Shown: positions 1 to 8,926, counted from the stretch's first letter. The stretch is DNA of 37,303 nt from Rhizobium sp. AAP43 (GCF_001296045.1 NZ_LJHS01000014.1:1-37303); one strand, 5' to 3'. Made by a program: numbers and translations. Notes: generated from the letters alone by a model not told the origin.

Positions 1-51
1 GAAGGCGGCCGTACCGTCGGCGCCGGCATCGTCGCTTCGATCGTCGAGTAA
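1..51 (+). CDS. tuf: elongation factor Tu, C-terminal end (partial)
   Basis: Only the last 16 codons and the stop are present; they read EGGRTVGAGIVASIVE, the conserved C-terminal beta-barrel end of EF-Tu, the GTPase that delivers aminoacyl-tRNA to the ribosome. The gene begins left of the window. A tuf gene directly before rpsJ is the usual order in Alphaproteobacteria, which supports the call despite the short length. A strong hairpin terminator follows 13 bases after the stop. Confidence 0.93.
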   Translation, partial: EGGRTVGAGIVASIVE

Positions 52-64
52 TCGATTGGGCAAG

Positions 65-97
65 GCGGCCTCGGGCTTCGGTCCGAGGCCGCTTTCC
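65..97 (+). terminator. intrinsic terminator after tuf
   Basis: A perfect 10-bp stem (65-74 with 83-92) with an 8-base loop containing CTTCGG is followed by a T-rich run. It should end tuf transcription and separate it from the S10 operon. Confidence 0.85.
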
Positions 98-426
98 GTT
101 TTCTCCGGTCTTCTGGCGCAAGCCAGGCATGCCGGACGCGCACACGTCGCCATTTCGTCCTGACGGGCGGATTGACGGAAGGCCGATTGCGGTGTATGTC
201 GCCGGCCACGATAGGAATCAGCGGGCGTTGCGCCAACTGATTCAGGCGCTGCAGTTTACAAGGCCTGGTGACGGGTCACGTTGGGCAGGGCTCCTCATGA
301 CTAGAAAGAGTGACAGGGCGCCCCTTTGGCAGTCCTGTGATTTTTGAAAATTTGGGGCCGGCCAGTCATGGTAATTCACTGTCTCTGCGTATGCGGGACG
401 CACGATAAGAAACAAGGACAAGTCGA
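98..426 (+). promoter_or_regulatory. S10 operon upstream region and leader
   Basis: These 330 bases between the tuf terminator and rpsJ hold no convincing gene. A possible sigma-70-type promoter is TTGACG at 172-177, 17 bases, then TATGTC at 195-200. A two-part hairpin (313-317 with 334-338, inner 320-322 with 328-330) is followed by GATTTTTG and could act as an attenuator in the leader RNA. In gamma-proteobacteria the S10 leader is controlled by L4, but this sequence does not obviously resemble that leader. The promoter is a pattern match only. Confidence 0.35.
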
Positions 427-735
427 ATGAACGGCCAGAATATCCGCATCCGCCTCAAGGCGTTTGATCACCGGGTTCTCGATGCCTCTACGCGCGAGAT
501 CGTCTCGACCGCAAAGCGCACTGGCGCTAGCGTTCGTGGCCCGGTTCCGCTCCCGACCCGCATCGAAAAATTTACCGTCAACCGTTCTCCCCACGTCGAC
601 AAGAAGAGCCGCGAACAGTTCGAAATGCGCACACACAAGCGCCTTCTCGACATCGTGGACCCGACTCCGCAGACGGTTGACGCGCTGATGAAGCTCGACC
701 TGGCTGCTGGCGTGGACGTCGAGATCAAGCTCTAA
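427..735 (+). CDS. rpsJ: 30S ribosomal protein S10
   Basis: The 102-residue protein is full length and starts [19 protein letters not shown], the standard S10 opening. S10 sits in the head of the small subunit; in bacteria it also pairs with NusB and NusG in transcription antitermination and transcription-translation coupling. An AAGGACAAG ribosome-binding site lies just before the ATG. It is the first gene of the S10 operon and is followed by an unusually long 172-base gap to rplC that holds a structured element. Confidence 0.98.
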   Translation: MNGQNIRIRLKAFDHRVLDASTREIVSTAKRTGASVRGPVPLPTRIEKFTVNRSPHVDKKSREQFEMRTHKRLLDIVDPTPQTVDALMKLDLAAGVDVEIKL

Positions 736-800
736 AATGGAATTCCGGCGAGAGCCGAAATAACAAGGAAGGTACGTGGCAAGACCTGCCAACGACTTCT

Positions 801-883
801 CGAAACGGGAAACCCGAAGGTTCGGAAGGGCCGGAGTGGAATCCTTAAACAAAGAGGAAAGGCCTGGATCACTTTTCCCGGCC
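801..883 (+). promoter_or_regulatory. structured RNA candidate upstream of rplC
   Basis: The rpsJ-rplC gap (736-907) folds by eye into two elements. The first is a nested hairpin (801-804 with 821-824 around 806-809 with 813-816). The second is a longer stem in three segments: 829-834 with 878-883, 835-838 with 870-873, and 841-844 with 866-869, with a 21-base purine-rich loop. The second stem ends 10 bases before the rplC Shine-Dalgarno sequence (894-900). This is the right place for control of rplC translation or of transcription into the operon, but no known leader family is recognised. Confidence 0.4.
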
Positions 884-907
884 GCGACTCTCAAGAGGAA
901 TGAACCA

Positions 908-1546
908 ATGCGTTCAGGTGTGATTGCACAGAAAGTGGGAATGACCCGCGTCTATAACGACGCCGGCGAACATATCCCGGTAACAGTTCTGCGTCTGGAT
1001 AACGTACAGGTCGTCGCGCAGCGTACGGCCGACAAGAACGGCTACGTGGCTCTTCAGCTCGGTGCCGGTACGTCGAAGGTCAAGAACACGTCGAAGGGCC
1101 TTCGTGGTCACTTCGCCGCAGCGAGCGTTGAGCCCAAGGCCAAGCTCGTCGAATTCCGCGTCTCCGAAGACAACCTTATCGATGTCGGCGCGCAGCTGAC
1201 CGCGAGCCATTTTGAAGCCGGCCAGCTGGTCGACGTCACGGGCACGACGATCGGTAAGGGTTTTGCCGGTGCGATGAAGCGCCACAACTTCGGTGGTCTC
1301 CGCGCGACCCACGGTGTGTCCGTTTCGCACCGTTCGCATGGTTCGACTGGTTCGAACCAGGATCCGGGCAAGGTCTGGAAGGGCAAGCGCATGGCTGGTC
1401 ACATGGGCCAGACTCGCGTCACCACCCAGAACCTCGAAGTCGTTTCGACCGATGAAGATCGTGGTCTTATCCTTGTGAAGGGCGCCGTTCCCGGTTCCAA
1501 GGGTTCCTGGATCATCGTCCGCGACGCCGTGAAGTCGGCGAAGTAA
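908..1546 (+). CDS. rplC: 50S ribosomal protein L3
   Basis: The 212-residue protein starts [18 protein letters not shown], matching the usual L3 N-terminus. The region around residues 140-165 carries the conserved [15 protein letters not shown] stretch that reaches toward the peptidyl-transferase centre and includes the glutamine methylated by PrmB in E. coli. L3 is an early 23S-binding assembly protein. The start at 908 is chosen because AGAGGAA (894-900) precedes it at good spacing and the family begins here. An in-frame GTG at 776 would add 44 residues and has its own AAGGAAGG sequence, but that extension is unlike L3. rplD follows after 13 bases. Confidence 0.97.
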   Translation: MRSGVIAQKVGMTRVYNDAGEHIPVTVLRLDNVQVVAQRTADKNGYVALQLGAGTSKVKNTSKGLRGHFAAASVEPKAKLVEFRVSEDNLIDVGAQLTASHFEAGQLVDVTGTTIGKGFAGAMKRHNFGGLRATHGVSVSHRSHGSTGSNQDPGKVWKGKRMAGHMGQTRVTTQNLEVVSTDEDRGLILVKGAVPGSKGSWIIVRDAVKSAK

Positions 1547-1559
1547 GGGAGCCAAGGAC

Positions 1560-2180
1560 ATGGAATTTAACGTCAAGACCCTCGAGGGCAAGGAAGCCGG
1601 CAAGGTTTCTCTGTCTGACGAAATCTTCGGCCTCGACCCGCGCGAAGACCTGATCGCCCGCATGATCCGCTGGCAGCTGGCCAAGAAGCGCCAGGGCACG
1701 CACAAGACCAAGGGCCGCGCGGAAGTCTCGCGCACCGGTTCGAAGATGTACAAGCAGAAGGGCACCGGTCGTGCTCGTCACCATTCGGCCCGCGCTCCGC
1801 AGTTCCGCGGCGGTGGTAAGGCTCATGGCCCGGTTGTTCGCAGCCACGCCCATGACCTGCCGAAGAAGGTTCGTGCGCTCGCTCTGCGCCACGCCCTGTC
1901 TGCCAAGATGAAGTCGGAAGACGTGATCATCGTCGACAACCTGGTGGCTGCTGAAGCCAAGACCAAGCTGCTCGTCGGTACGTTCGCGACGCTCGGCCTC
2001 ACCAATGCTCTCGTCATCGGCGGTGCCGAAATCGACAGCAACTTCAAGCTCGCCGCCTCGAACATCCCGAACATCGATGTTCTGCCAGTTCAGGGCATCA
2101 ACGTTTACGACATCCTGCGCCGTGGCAAGCTCGTGCTTTCCAAGGCTGCTGTGGAAGCTCTGGAGGAGCGGTTCAAATGA
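1560..2180 (+). CDS. rplD: 50S ribosomal protein L4
   Basis: The 206-residue protein has the L4 core, including the basic loop (around residues 45-95, [20 protein letters not shown]) that lines the nascent-peptide exit tunnel. In E. coli L4 also represses its own operon by binding the S10 leader; whether that happens here is unknown. The stop overlaps the rplW start as ATGA, so the two genes are probably translationally coupled. Confidence 0.98.
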   Translation: MEFNVKTLEGKEAGKVSLSDEIFGLDPREDLIARMIRWQLAKKRQGTHKTKGRAEVSRTGSKMYKQKGTGRARHHSARAPQFRGGGKAHGPVVRSHAHDLPKKVRALALRHALSAKMKSEDVIIVDNLVAAEAKTKLLVGTFATLGLTNALVIGGAEIDSNFKLAASNIPNIDVLPVQGINVYDILRRGKLVLSKAAVEALEERFK

Positions 2181-2470
2181 CTGATCTTCGCCACTACGAC
2201 GTGATCGTATCTCCTTCGATCACGGAAAAGTCGACCATGGTGTCCGAGTACAACCAGGTCGTCTTCAATGTCGCCAAGGGCGCTAGCAAGCCGGAAATCA
2301 AGGCTGCTGTCGAAGCTCTCTTCGGCGTCAAGGTCACGGCCGTCAACACGCTCGTCCGCAAGGGCAAGACCAAGCGTTTCCGCGGCTTCGCCGGTAAGCA
2401 GAAAGACGTCAAGAAGGCCGTCGTGACGCTTGCCGAAGGTCAGTCCATCGACGTGTCGACGGGCGTCTGA
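2177..2470 (+). CDS. rplW: 50S ribosomal protein L23
   Basis: The 97-residue protein has the L23 features [11 protein letters not shown] at the N-terminus and [15 protein letters not shown] in the middle. L23 lies at the exit of the peptide tunnel and is the docking site for trigger factor and signal recognition particle. It starts inside the rplD stop codon (4-base overlap), and rplB begins 17 bases after its end. Confidence 0.98.
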   Translation: MTDLRHYDVIVSPSITEKSTMVSEYNQVVFNVAKGASKPEIKAAVEALFGVKVTAVNTLVRKGKTKRFRGFAGKQKDVKKAVVTLAEGQSIDVSTGV

Positions 2471-2487
2471 GGTAGGGAACAAGAACA

Positions 2488-3324
2488 ATGGCATTGAAAA
2501 GCTTCAACCCGACCACGCCGAGCCAGCGTCAGCTCGTCATCGTCGACCGTTCTGGCCTCCACAAGGGCAAGCCGGTCAAGGCGCTGACGGAAGGTCTGTC
2601 CAAGAGCGGCGGTCGTAACAACCTCGGTCGCATCACCGCCCGCTTCATCGGCGGTGGTCATAAGCGCACCTATCGTCTGGTGGACTTCAAGCGTCGCAAG
2701 TTCGACGTAGAGGGCACTGTCGAGCGCCTGGAATACGACCCGAACCGTTCGGCATTCATCGCTCTCGTGACCTACACGGACGGCGAGCAGGCCTACATCC
2801 TGGCCCCGCAGCGTCTCGCTGCTGGCGACAAGGTGATCGCATCTGACAAGGCAGTTGACGTAAAGCCCGGCAACACCATGCCGCTGCAGTCGATCCCGGT
2901 CGGCTCCATCATCCACAACGTGGAAATGAAGCCGGGCAAGGGCGGTCAGATCGCTCGCTCTGCAGGCACCTACGTACAGCTGGTCGGCCGCGATGCCGGC
3001 ATGGCAATCCTGCGCCTGAACTCTGGCGAACAGCGCCTGGTTCCGGGCTCCTGCCTCGCCACCATTGGCGCCGTATCCAACCCGGACCACGGCAACACCA
3101 ATGACGGTAAGGCTGGTCGTACCCGTTGGCGCGGCAAGACCCCGCATAACCGCGGTGTTGTCATGAACCCGGTCGACCACCCGCACGGTGGTGGTGAAGG
3201 CCGCACATCCGGTGGTCGTCACCCGGTTTCCCCTTGGGGCAAGCCGACCAAGGGCAAGCGTACACGTTCGAACAAGTCGACCGACAAGTTCATCATGCGC
3301 TCGCGCCACCTGAAGAAGAAGTAA
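2488..3324 (+). CDS. rplB: 50S ribosomal protein L2
   Basis: The 278-residue protein is the normal length and contains the near-invariant [14 protein letters not shown] motif around residues 220-233, whose histidine is important for peptidyl-transferase activity, and the C-terminal basic tail ending LKKK. L2 binds 23S rRNA domain IV and is required for subunit joining. It lies in the packed S10 operon between rplW and rpsS, with AGGTAGGGAAC as ribosome-binding region. Confidence 0.98.
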   Translation: MALKSFNPTTPSQRQLVIVDRSGLHKGKPVKALTEGLSKSGGRNNLGRITARFIGGGHKRTYRLVDFKRRKFDVEGTVERLEYDPNRSAFIALVTYTDGEQAYILAPQRLAAGDKVIASDKAVDVKPGNTMPLQSIPVGSIIHNVEMKPGKGGQIARSAGTYVQLVGRDAGMAILRLNSGEQRLVPGSCLATIGAVSNPDHGNTNDGKAGRTRWRGKTPHNRGVVMNPVDHPHGGGEGRTSGGRHPVSPWGKPTKGKRTRSNKSTDKFIMRSRHLKKK

Positions 3325-3339
3325 GAGAGGTAGTCAGAA

Positions 3340-3618
3340 ATGGCTCGTTCAGTATGGAAAGGCCCGTTCGTTGACGGCTATCTTCTCAAGAAGGCTGAGA
3401 AGGTTCGTGAAGGCGGTCGTAGCGAAGTGATCAAGATGTGGAGCCGTCGCTCCACCATCCTGCCGCAGTTCGTCGGTCTCACCTTTGGTGTCTACAACGG
3501 CAGCAAGCACATCCCGGTCAACGTCAACGAAGACATGGTCGGTCACAAGTTCGGTGAATTCGCTCCCACACGGACCTATTACGGTCACGGTGCGGACAAA
3601 AAGGCGAAGAGGAAGTAA
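3340..3618 (+). CDS. rpsS: 30S ribosomal protein S19
   Basis: The 92-residue protein starts [18 protein letters not shown] and contains [13 protein letters not shown] and [16 protein letters not shown], all standard for S19. It binds the 30S head next to S13 and contributes to intersubunit bridges near the A site. It lies 15 bases after rplB and 2 bases before rplV. Confidence 0.98.
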   Translation: MARSVWKGPFVDGYLLKKAEKVREGGRSEVIKMWSRRSTILPQFVGLTFGVYNGSKHIPVNVNEDMVGHKFGEFAPTRTYYGHGADKKAKRK

Positions 3619-3620
3619 CC

Positions 3621-4013
3621 ATGGGCAAGGCAAAAGCCGAACGTCGGCTGAAGGACAACGAAGCGCAGGCGGTTGCCCGCACGATCCGCGTCAGCCCGCA
3701 GAAGCTGAACCTGGTTGCCGCGATGATCCGCGGCAAGAAGGTTGAGCGCGCTCTCGCTGATCTGGAATTCTCCCGCAAGCGCATCGCCGGCACGGTCAAG
3801 AAGACCCTCGAGTCCGCAATCGCCAACGCCGAGAACAACCATGACCTCGACGTCGACCAGCTGGTCGTCGCCGAAGCTTATGTCGGCAAGTCGATCACCA
3901 TGAAGCGTTTCCACGCTCGTGGCCGCGGTCGCGCATCGCGCATCGAGAAGGCATTCTCGCACCTCACCATCGTGGTGCGCGAAGTTGAAGCCGTCACTGG
4001 GGAGGCCGCATAA
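3621..4013 (+). CDS. rplV: 50S ribosomal protein L22
   Basis: The 130-residue protein has the L22 globular domain ([20 protein letters not shown] near residues 21-40) and the long beta-hairpin ([21 protein letters not shown] near 94-114) that reaches into the exit tunnel and is where macrolide-resistance changes occur. The family C-terminal strand with TIVV follows. Its stop TAA shares one base with the rpsC ATG (TAATG), so translation is likely coupled. Confidence 0.98.
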   Translation: MGKAKAERRLKDNEAQAVARTIRVSPQKLNLVAAMIRGKKVERALADLEFSRKRIAGTVKKTLESAIANAENNHDLDVDQLVVAEAYVGKSITMKRFHARGRGRASRIEKAFSHLTIVVREVEAVTGEAA

Positions 4014-4744
4014 TGGGTCAGAAAATTAATCCAATCGGTTTCCGCCTCGGCATCAACCGCACTTGGGATAGCCGTTGGTTCGCCGACAACGCCGAATACG
4101 GCAAGCTGCTGCATGAAGACCTGAAGATCCGCAAGTATCTGATGGACGAACTGAAGCAGGCCGGTATTGCCAAGGTCGTCATCGAGCGTCCGCACAAGAA
4201 GTGCCGCGTCACGATCCACTCGGCTCGTCCGGGTCTGATCATCGGCAAGAAGGGTGCAGACATCGAGAAGCTTCGCAAGAAGATCTCGTCGATGACCAAC
4301 TCGGAAACGCACCTCAACATCGTTGAAGTGCGCAAGCCGGAAATCGATGCGACCCTGGTCGCTCAGTCGATTACCCAGCAGCTCGAGCGTCGTATTGCAT
4401 TCCGTCGCGCCATGAAGCGCGCCGTTCAGTCGGCCATGCGTCTCGGTGCCGAAGGCATCAAGATCACCTGCGCTGGCCGTCTCGGCGGTGCTGAAATCGC
4501 GCGTACCGAATGGTACCGCGAAGGCCGCGTGCCGCTCCACACCCTTCGCGCAGACATCGACTACGGGACGTCTGAAGCCTCGACTGCCTATGGCATCTGC
4601 GGCGTGAAGGTCTGGATCTTCAAGGGCGAAATCCTTGAACACGATCCGATGGCCTCCGAGCGTCGTGCGCTCGAGGGCGATGCCCAGGGTCCGGCAAGCC
4701 GTGAACGCGGCGATCGTGGCGACCGTCGCCGCGAGAACGCTTGA
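4013..4744 (+). CDS. rpsC: 30S ribosomal protein S3
   Basis: The 243-residue protein has a type II KH domain with the GxxG loop in [16 protein letters not shown] (about residues 73-89) and the S3 C-terminal domain with [22 protein letters not shown]3 lies at the mRNA entry channel with S4 and S5 and contributes helicase activity. The last 30 residues form an arginine- and glutamate-rich tail typical of the alphaproteobacterial protein. It starts at the last base of rplV; rplP follows 39 bases later. Confidence 0.98.
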   Translation: MGQKINPIGFRLGINRTWDSRWFADNAEYGKLLHEDLKIRKYLMDELKQAGIAKVVIERPHKKCRVTIHSARPGLIIGKKGADIEKLRKKISSMTNSETHLNIVEVRKPEIDATLVAQSITQQLERRIAFRRAMKRAVQSAMRLGAEGIKITCAGRLGGAEIARTEWYREGRVPLHTLRADIDYGTSEASTAYGICGVKVWIFKGEILEHDPMASERRALEGDAQGPASRERGDRGDRRRENA

Positions 4745-4783
4745 TTGAACGCTGGCGAAAGATAAGCTCGGAGAAGTAAGAAA

Positions 4784-5197
4784 ATGTTGCAGCCAAAGCG
4801 TACAAAGTACCGCAAGCAGTTCAAGGGCCGCATCAAGGGCGTCGCCAAGGGCGGTTTTGATCTGGCATTCGGTGAATACGGCCTCAAGGCTCTGGAACCG
4901 AACCGTGTGAACGCGCGCGAAATCGAAGCAGCCCGTCGTGCGATCACACGCTACATGAAGCGTGCTGGTCGTGTGTGGATCCGCGTATTCCCTGACGTTC
5001 CGGTCACTGCCAAGCCCACGGAAGTCCGTATGGGTAAGGGTAAGGGTTCGGTCGAATACTGGGCATGCAAGGTCAAGCCCGGTCGTATCATGTTCGAGAT
5101 CGACGGCGTTTCGGAAGAGATCGCACGCGAGGCTCTTCGCCTCGGTTCTGCAAAGCTCTCGGTCACGACGCGCTTCGTACAGCGCATTGCAGAGTGA
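4784..5197 (+). CDS. rplP: 50S ribosomal protein L16
   Basis: The 137-residue protein opens [19 protein letters not shown] and has the [14 protein letters not shown] motif near residues 75-88 that contacts the acceptor end of A-site tRNA. It belongs to the central protuberance side of the large subunit and assembles late. It shows normal family length and no anomalies. rpmC starts 11 bases after its stop. Confidence 0.98.
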   Translation: MLQPKRTKYRKQFKGRIKGVAKGGFDLAFGEYGLKALEPNRVNAREIEAARRAITRYMKRAGRVWIRVFPDVPVTAKPTEVRMGKGKGSVEYWACKVKPGRIMFEIDGVSEEIAREALRLGSAKLSVTTRFVQRIAE

Positions 5198-5208
5198 GGA
5201 TCAAGTCG

Positions 5209-5409
5209 ATGAAAGCCGCAGACGTACGCGCCATGAGCGCCGACCAGCTGAACGACGAACTTGCCAAGCTGAAGAAGGAGCAGTTCAACCTGCGCTTCCA
5301 GAAGGCCACTGGCCAGCTCGAGAAGTCTTCCCGGATTCAGGAAGTCCGTCGTGATATCGCACGCGTAAAAACCATTGCCCGCCAGAAGGCGGCAGAAGCC
5401 AAGGCCTAA
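5209..5409 (+). CDS. rpmC: 50S ribosomal protein L29
   Basis: The 66-residue protein [20 protein letters not shown] is the typical two-helix L29, with the conserved [15 protein letters not shown] and [14 protein letters not shown] segments. It sits at the tunnel exit beside L23. A GTG-type extension upstream in the same frame reads into rplP and is not family-like; the ATG at 5209 with GAGGATCAAG upstream is the start used. rpsQ begins 12 bases later. Confidence 0.97.
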   Translation: MKAADVRAMSADQLNDELAKLKKEQFNLRFQKATGQLEKSSRIQEVRRDIARVKTIARQKAAEAKA

Positions 5410-5421
5410 GGACCGAAGAAT

Positions 5422-5658
5422 ATGCCGAAACGCATTCTGCAGGGCGTAGTTGTCAGCGACAAGAACGACAAGACCGTCGTTGTTCGCGTTGAGCGTCGAT
5501 TCGCCCACCCACTGCTTCAGAAGACCGTTCGTCGGTCGAAGAAGTACAAGGCACATGACGAAAACAACCAGTTCAAGACCGGTGACGTAGTTTCCATCCA
5601 GGAATGCGCCCCGATCTCCAAGGACAAGTGCTGGACGGTTATCACCGCCCAGGCTTAA
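5422..5658 (+). CDS. rpsQ: 30S ribosomal protein S17
   Basis: The 78-residue protein starts [21 protein letters not shown] and contains the S17 OB-fold signature [18 protein letters not shown] at the C-terminal side. S17 binds the 5' domain of 16S rRNA early in assembly. It is the last gene of the S10 transcription segment: 67 bases past its stop lies a terminator-like hairpin, so its neighbour rplN may be transcribed partly from a separate start. Confidence 0.98.
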   Translation: MPKRILQGVVVSDKNDKTVVVRVERRFAHPLLQKTVRRSKKYKAHDENNQFKTGDVVSIQECAPISKDKCWTVITAQA

Positions 5659-5667
5659 TTTACGGAG

Positions 5668-5700
5668 TTTCTGCGCGGGGGCTTGCACCTCGCGCAGAAA
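5668..5700 (+). promoter_or_regulatory. hairpin directly after rpsQ
   Basis: TTTCTGCGCG at 5668-5677 pairs perfectly with CGCGCAGAAA at 5691-5700 around a 13-base loop. No T tract follows, so it looks more like an RNA-stabilising or regulatory hairpin than a terminator. It is the first of two tandem hairpins between rpsQ and rplN. Confidence 0.5.
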
Positions 5701-5725
5701 TCTGTATGAAGCAGGCCACTGGCTG

Positions 5726-5757
5726 AGAACGCCCCGAAGCGGGCGTTCTTTTGCTTT
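5726..5757 (+). terminator. intrinsic terminator or attenuator between rpsQ and rplN
   Basis: AGAACGCCC (5726-5734) pairs with GGGCGTTCT (5741-5749) over a 6-base loop and is followed by TTTGCTTTG. This is a normal intrinsic terminator shape in the middle of the ribosomal cluster, so S10-operon transcripts probably end here at least partly. Confidence 0.75.
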
Positions 5758-5771
5758 GAGCGCACGGAAGG

Positions 5772-5864
5772 TCCCATATGGGAAACCACCCTGTATTTAT
5801 CTTCCCGCGCACAACAGAAATTTATCATAAGCCCGAATAGGGGGCCTCGGCCCAACCGTTCGGG
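5772..5864 (+). promoter_or_regulatory. rplN upstream region: palindrome and leader hairpin
   Basis: After the terminator comes a perfect 12-base palindrome TCCCATATGGGA (5772-5783). Directly before rplN is a hairpin in which GCCCGAA (5831-5837) pairs with TTCGGGT (5858-5864), with an inner GGGC/GCCC stem (5841-5844 with 5849-5852). A promoter for the spc genes must lie here if the terminator works, but no clear -35/-10 pair stands out. The function is inferred from position. Confidence 0.35.
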
Positions 5865-5887
5865 TTGCAACAAGAAGGCGACCTGAC

Positions 5888-6256
5888 ATGATTCAGATGC
5901 AGACTAACCTCGACGTGGCGGATAATTCCGGCGCACGTCGTGTCATGTGCATCAAGGTGCTGGGCGGCTCCAAGCGCAAGTACGCTTCGATTGGCGACAT
6001 CATTGTCGTTTCGATCAAGGAAGCGATCCCGCGCGGCCGCGTCAAGAAGGGTGACGTGATGAAGGCGGTTGTTGTTCGTACCGCCAAGGACATCCGTCGC
6101 GCCGACGGCAGCGTCATTCGATTCGACAACAACGCAGCCGTTCTGATCGACAACAAGAAAGAGCCCATCGGCACCCGTATCTTCGGACCGGTTCCGCGCG
6201 AACTTCGCGCCAAGAACCACATGAAGATCATCTCGCTGGCTCCGGAAGTACTGTAA
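5888..6256 (+). CDS. rplN: 50S ribosomal protein L14
   Basis: The 122-residue protein begins [21 protein letters not shown], the invariant L14 start, and carries [21 protein letters not shown]14 lies on the intersubunit face and is the binding site of the silencing factor RsfS. It is the first gene of the spc part of the cluster, preceded by a leader hairpin and by the ribosome-binding stretch AAGAAGGCGACC. Confidence 0.98.
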   Translation: MIQMQTNLDVADNSGARRVMCIKVLGGSKRKYASIGDIIVVSIKEAIPRGRVKKGDVMKAVVVRTAKDIRRADGSVIRFDNNAAVLIDNKKEPIGTRIFGPVPRELRAKNHMKIISLAPEVL

Positions 6257-6271
6257 GGGGAGCGACGAGCG

Positions 6272-6580
6272 ATGAACAAGATCCGTAAGGGCGACAAGGT
6301 CGTCATTCTCGCTGGCAAGGACAAGGGCCGTTCAGGCGAAGTCCTCCAGGTCATGCCGAAGGAAGACCGTGCGGTCGTCCGTGGCATCAACGTTGTGAAG
6401 CGCCACCAGCGCCAGACGCAGAACCAGGAAGCCGGCATCATCACCAAGGAAGCTCCGATCCATCTGTCGAATCTCGCGATCGCAGACAAGGACGGCAAGC
6501 CGACCCGCGTCGGTTTCGCAGTCGTTGACGGCAAGAAGGTTCGTGTGGCCAAGCGTTCGGGAGAAGTGATCGATGGCTGA
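6272..6580 (+). CDS. rplX: 50S ribosomal protein L24
   Basis: The 102-residue protein has the KOW motif [22 protein letters not shown] at its N-terminus (given here only in outline) and the conserved INVVKRHQR segment near residue 40. L24 starts large-subunit assembly by binding the 5' end of 23S rRNA. It overlaps rplE by 8 bases, so the two are likely co-translated. Confidence 0.98.
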   Translation: MNKIRKGDKVVILAGKDKGRSGEVLQVMPKEDRAVVRGINVVKRHQRQTQNQEAGIITKEAPIHLSNLAIADKDGKPTRVGFAVVDGKKVRVAKRSGEVIDG

Positions 6581-7130
6581 GTCCAAGTACGAGCCGCGGC
6601 TCAAGGTTGAATACGTAAACCGTATTCGCAAGGCGATGCAGGAGCAGTTCTCCTTCGCCAACGAAATGATGATCCCGAAGCTGGATAAGATCGTGATCAA
6701 CATGGGCGTGGGTGAGGCGACAGCCGACTCCAAGAAGCCCACGGTTGCAGCTGCCGATCTCGCAGCGATTGCTGGCCAGAAGCCGGTTATCACGCGGGCT
6801 CGCAATTCCATCGCGGGCTTCAAGGTCCGTGAAGACATGCCGATCGGCGCAAAGGTTACCCTGCGCGGCGCCCGGATGTACGAGTTCCTGGATCGCCTGG
6901 TCAACATCGCGCTTCCGCGCGTTCGCGACTTCCGCGGCCTGAACCCGAAGTCCTTCGACGGCCGTGGCAACTTCGCCATGGGCATCAAGGAGCACATTGT
7001 GTTCCCGGAGATCAACTACGATAAGGTTGATCAGATGTGGGGCATGGACATCATCGTTTGCACGACGGCGACCAACGACGACGAAGCTCGGGCTCTTCTT
7101 AAAGAGTTCAACTTCCCGTTCCGTCAGTAA
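6573..7130 (+). CDS. rplE: 50S ribosomal protein L5
   Basis: The 185-residue protein shows the L5 landmarks [11 protein letters not shown] (about residues 40-50), [13 protein letters not shown], and [21 protein letters not shown]5 binds 5S rRNA in the central protuberance and makes bridge B1b with S13. It starts within the end of rplX and is followed after 33 bases by rpsN. Confidence 0.98.
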   Translation: MAESKYEPRLKVEYVNRIRKAMQEQFSFANEMMIPKLDKIVINMGVGEATADSKKPTVAAADLAAIAGQKPVITRARNSIAGFKVREDMPIGAKVTLRGARMYEFLDRLVNIALPRVRDFRGLNPKSFDGRGNFAMGIKEHIVFPEINYDKVDQMWGMDIIVCTTATNDDEARALLKEFNFPFRQ

Positions 7131-7163
7131 CCGTAACGACGAGCGTAGAAGAGGAACTTCCAT

Positions 7164-7469
7164 ATGGCGAAGACAAGCGCAGTTGAAAAGAACAAGCGCC
7201 GCCGCAAGATCGTCGCGAACCAGGCCGCAAAGCGCGCCGGGCTCAAGGCCATCATCATGAACCAGTCCCTTTCGATTGAAGAGCGGTTCAAGGCAACCCT
7301 GAAGCTGGCAGAACTGCCGCGTGACGGCTCGAAGACCCGTATTCGCAACCGTTGCGAAGTCACTGGTCGCCCGCGCGCTTTCTACCGCAAGCTCGGTATG
7401 TCGCGTATCGCACTTCGTGAGCTTGGCAACACCGGCAAGGTGCCGGGCGTTGTGAAGTCCAGCTGGTAA
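7164..7469 (+). CDS. rpsN: 30S ribosomal protein S14, zinc-independent form
   Basis: The 101-residue protein is the long form of S14 and ends [21 protein letters not shown]. It has only one cysteine, so it lacks the CxxC pairs of the zinc-binding short form and does not need zinc. S14 sits in the 30S head with S3 and S10. Spacing to rpsH is 12 bases with an AAGGAGACGG ribosome-binding site. Confidence 0.98.
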   Translation: MAKTSAVEKNKRRRKIVANQAAKRAGLKAIIMNQSLSIEERFKATLKLAELPRDGSKTRIRNRCEVTGRPRAFYRKLGMSRIALRELGNTGKVPGVVKSSW

Positions 7470-7481
7470 GGAGACGGTAAC

Positions 7482-7880
7482 ATGACGATGACTGATCCGT
7501 TGGGCGATATGCTCACCCGTATCCGGAATGGTGCTGCTCGCCGCAAGAGCTCTGTCTCCACTCCGGCCTCCAAGCTCCGTGCCCGCGTTCTCGACGTCCT
7601 GCAGGCTGAAGGCTACATCCGTGGCTACAGCCAGGTCGACTATGACAACGGCAAGTCCGAGATCACGATTGAACTGAAGTACTACGAAGGTGCTTCGGTC
7701 ATTCGCGAAATCGGCCGTGTCTCCAAGCCGGGCCGCCGAGTTTATGTCTCGGTTAAGTCCATCCCGCAGGTCGCGAACGGCCTCGGCATCACCATCCTTT
7801 CGACTCCGAAGGGTGTGATGGCCGATCACCAGGCTCGCGAACAGAACGTTGGTGGTGAGGTTCTCTGCTCGGTCTTCTAA
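7482..7880 (+). CDS. rpsH: 30S ribosomal protein S8
   Basis: The 132-residue protein starts [17 protein letters not shown] and ends with the S8 signature [14 protein letters not shown] near residues 105-119 followed by [10 protein letters not shown]8 binds the central domain of 16S rRNA; in E. coli it also represses the spc operon by binding the rplE region of its mRNA. No comparable hairpin was established here by eye. Confidence 0.98.
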   Translation: MTMTDPLGDMLTRIRNGAARRKSSVSTPASKLRARVLDVLQAEGYIRGYSQVDYDNGKSEITIELKYYEGASVIREIGRVSKPGRRVYVSVKSIPQVANGLGITILSTPKGVMADHQAREQNVGGEVLCSVF

Positions 7881-7924
7881 GATCGAACAGGGGAACTCCA
7901 TAGCGAACAGACAGGATAAAAACT

Positions 7925-8458
7925 ATGTCTCGTATCGGTAAGAAGCCCGTTCCGGTTCCGGCTGGTGTGACTGCCACAGTCGAAGGCCAGAAGGTCTCGG
8001 TAAAGGGTCCGAAGGGTGAACTTTTCTTCGTCGCGAATGACGAAATCTCCGTCAAGCTGGAGGACAACTTTGTTGTCGTCCTGCCGACAAACAACTCGAA
8101 GGATGCACGGTCGAAGTGGGGCATGTCCCGCACGATGGTCGAAAACATCCTGAAGGGTGTGAAGGACGGTTACGAGCGCAAGCTCGAAATCAACGGCGTT
8201 GGTTACCGCGCGTCGCTGCAGGGCACAAACCTGCAGCTGGCACTCGGCTTCAGCCATGACGTCGTCTACCAGCCGCCGGCTGGCATCACCATTGCTGTTC
8301 CGAAGCCGACCGAAATCATCGTGTCCGGCATCAACAAGCAGCAGGTTGGCCAGGTGGCAGCTGAGATCCGCGAATATCGCGGTCCCGAGCCTTACAAGGG
8401 CAAGGGCGTCAAGTATGCCGAAGAGCGGATCGTCCGCAAAGAAGGCAAGAAGAAGTAA
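7925..8458 (+). CDS. rplF: 50S ribosomal protein L6
   Basis: The 177-residue protein has the two L6 repeats and the C-terminal signature [24 protein letters not shown]6 lies near the factor-binding site by the sarcin-ricin loop. It begins [15 protein letters not shown] as in the whole family. rplR follows after 12 bases, with GGATCGCGCGA as the weak ribosome-binding region. Confidence 0.98.
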   Translation: MSRIGKKPVPVPAGVTATVEGQKVSVKGPKGELFFVANDEISVKLEDNFVVVLPTNNSKDARSKWGMSRTMVENILKGVKDGYERKLEINGVGYRASLQGTNLQLALGFSHDVVYQPPAGITIAVPKPTEIIVSGINKQQVGQVAAEIREYRGPEPYKGKGVKYAEERIVRKEGKKK

Positions 8459-8470
8459 GGATCGCGCGAA

Positions 8471-8833
8471 ATGGCAAGCAGAAAAGAAGCACTTGTTCGC
8501 CGTGCGAACCGCGTACGGCGTCAGATCAAGGCGGTGGCAAATGGCCGTCCGCGTCTGTCGGTACATCGCTCTTCGAAGAACATCTACGCCCAGGTCATCG
8601 ACGACGTGGCTGGCAAGACCCTTGCCGCTGCTTCGACGCTCGATGGCGGCCTGAAGGCCTCGCTCAAGACCGGCGCCGACATTGCAGCAGCTGCTGCCGT
8701 TGGCAAGCTGGTGGCCGAGCGTGCTGTCAAGGCTGGCGTTCAGGAAGTCGTCTTCGATCGCGGCGCCTTCATCTATCACGGCCGCATCAAGGCACTCGCC
8801 GAAGCGGCTCGCGAAGGTGGTCTGACCTTCTGA
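8471..8833 (+). CDS. rplR: 50S ribosomal protein L18
   Basis: The 120-residue protein has the L18 5S-rRNA-binding features [20 protein letters not shown] and ends [28 protein letters not shown]. With L5 it anchors 5S rRNA in the central protuberance. It is followed by a 140-base gap with strong hairpins before rpsE, a break in the otherwise tight packing. Confidence 0.98.
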   Translation: MASRKEALVRRANRVRRQIKAVANGRPRLSVHRSSKNIYAQVIDDVAGKTLAAASTLDGGLKASLKTGADIAAAAAVGKLVAERAVKAGVQEVVFDRGAFIYHGRIKALAEAAREGGLTF

Positions 8834-8841
8834 TTAGAATT

Positions 8842-8926
8842 TCCACCCGGGCTTGCGTCCGGGTGGATTTCCGGCTTTAAGCCGGTTCCACCGGATTCCA
8901 CCATGTTCGAGAGGGCAGGGTGGAAC
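8842..8926 (+). promoter_or_regulatory. hairpin cluster with alternative pairings between rplR and rpsE
   Basis: TCCACCCGG (8842-8850) pairs with CCGGGTGGA (8859-8867) around an 8-base loop. A second hairpin pairs CCGGCT (8871-8876) with AGCCGG (8880-8885). Downstream, GTTCCACC (8885-8892) and a copy TTCCACC (8896-8902) can each pair with GGTGGAA(C) at 8919-8926. TTCCACC therefore occurs three times with two complementary copies, which permits mutually exclusive folds. There is no strong T tract, so an attenuator or processing site fits better than a plain terminator. Pairings were found by eye. Confidence 0.45.

Noticed and set aside
129..347. 72-codon open frame in the S10 upstream region
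   Set aside because: No ribosome-binding site, no family resemblance, and it overlaps the promoter and leader hairpin region.
776..907. L3 translated from the upstream GTG
   Set aside because: The extra 44 residues are unlike any L3 I know; the ATG at 908 has a better-placed Shine-Dalgarno sequence.
2440..3309. 289-codon antisense frame opposite rplB
   Set aside because: Shadow of rplB; no independent start or domain.
6441..7901. 486-codon open frame on the minus strand opposite rplX-rplE-rpsN-rpsH
   Set aside because: Long antisense frames are common opposite GC-rich ribosomal genes; the plus-strand genes are certain.
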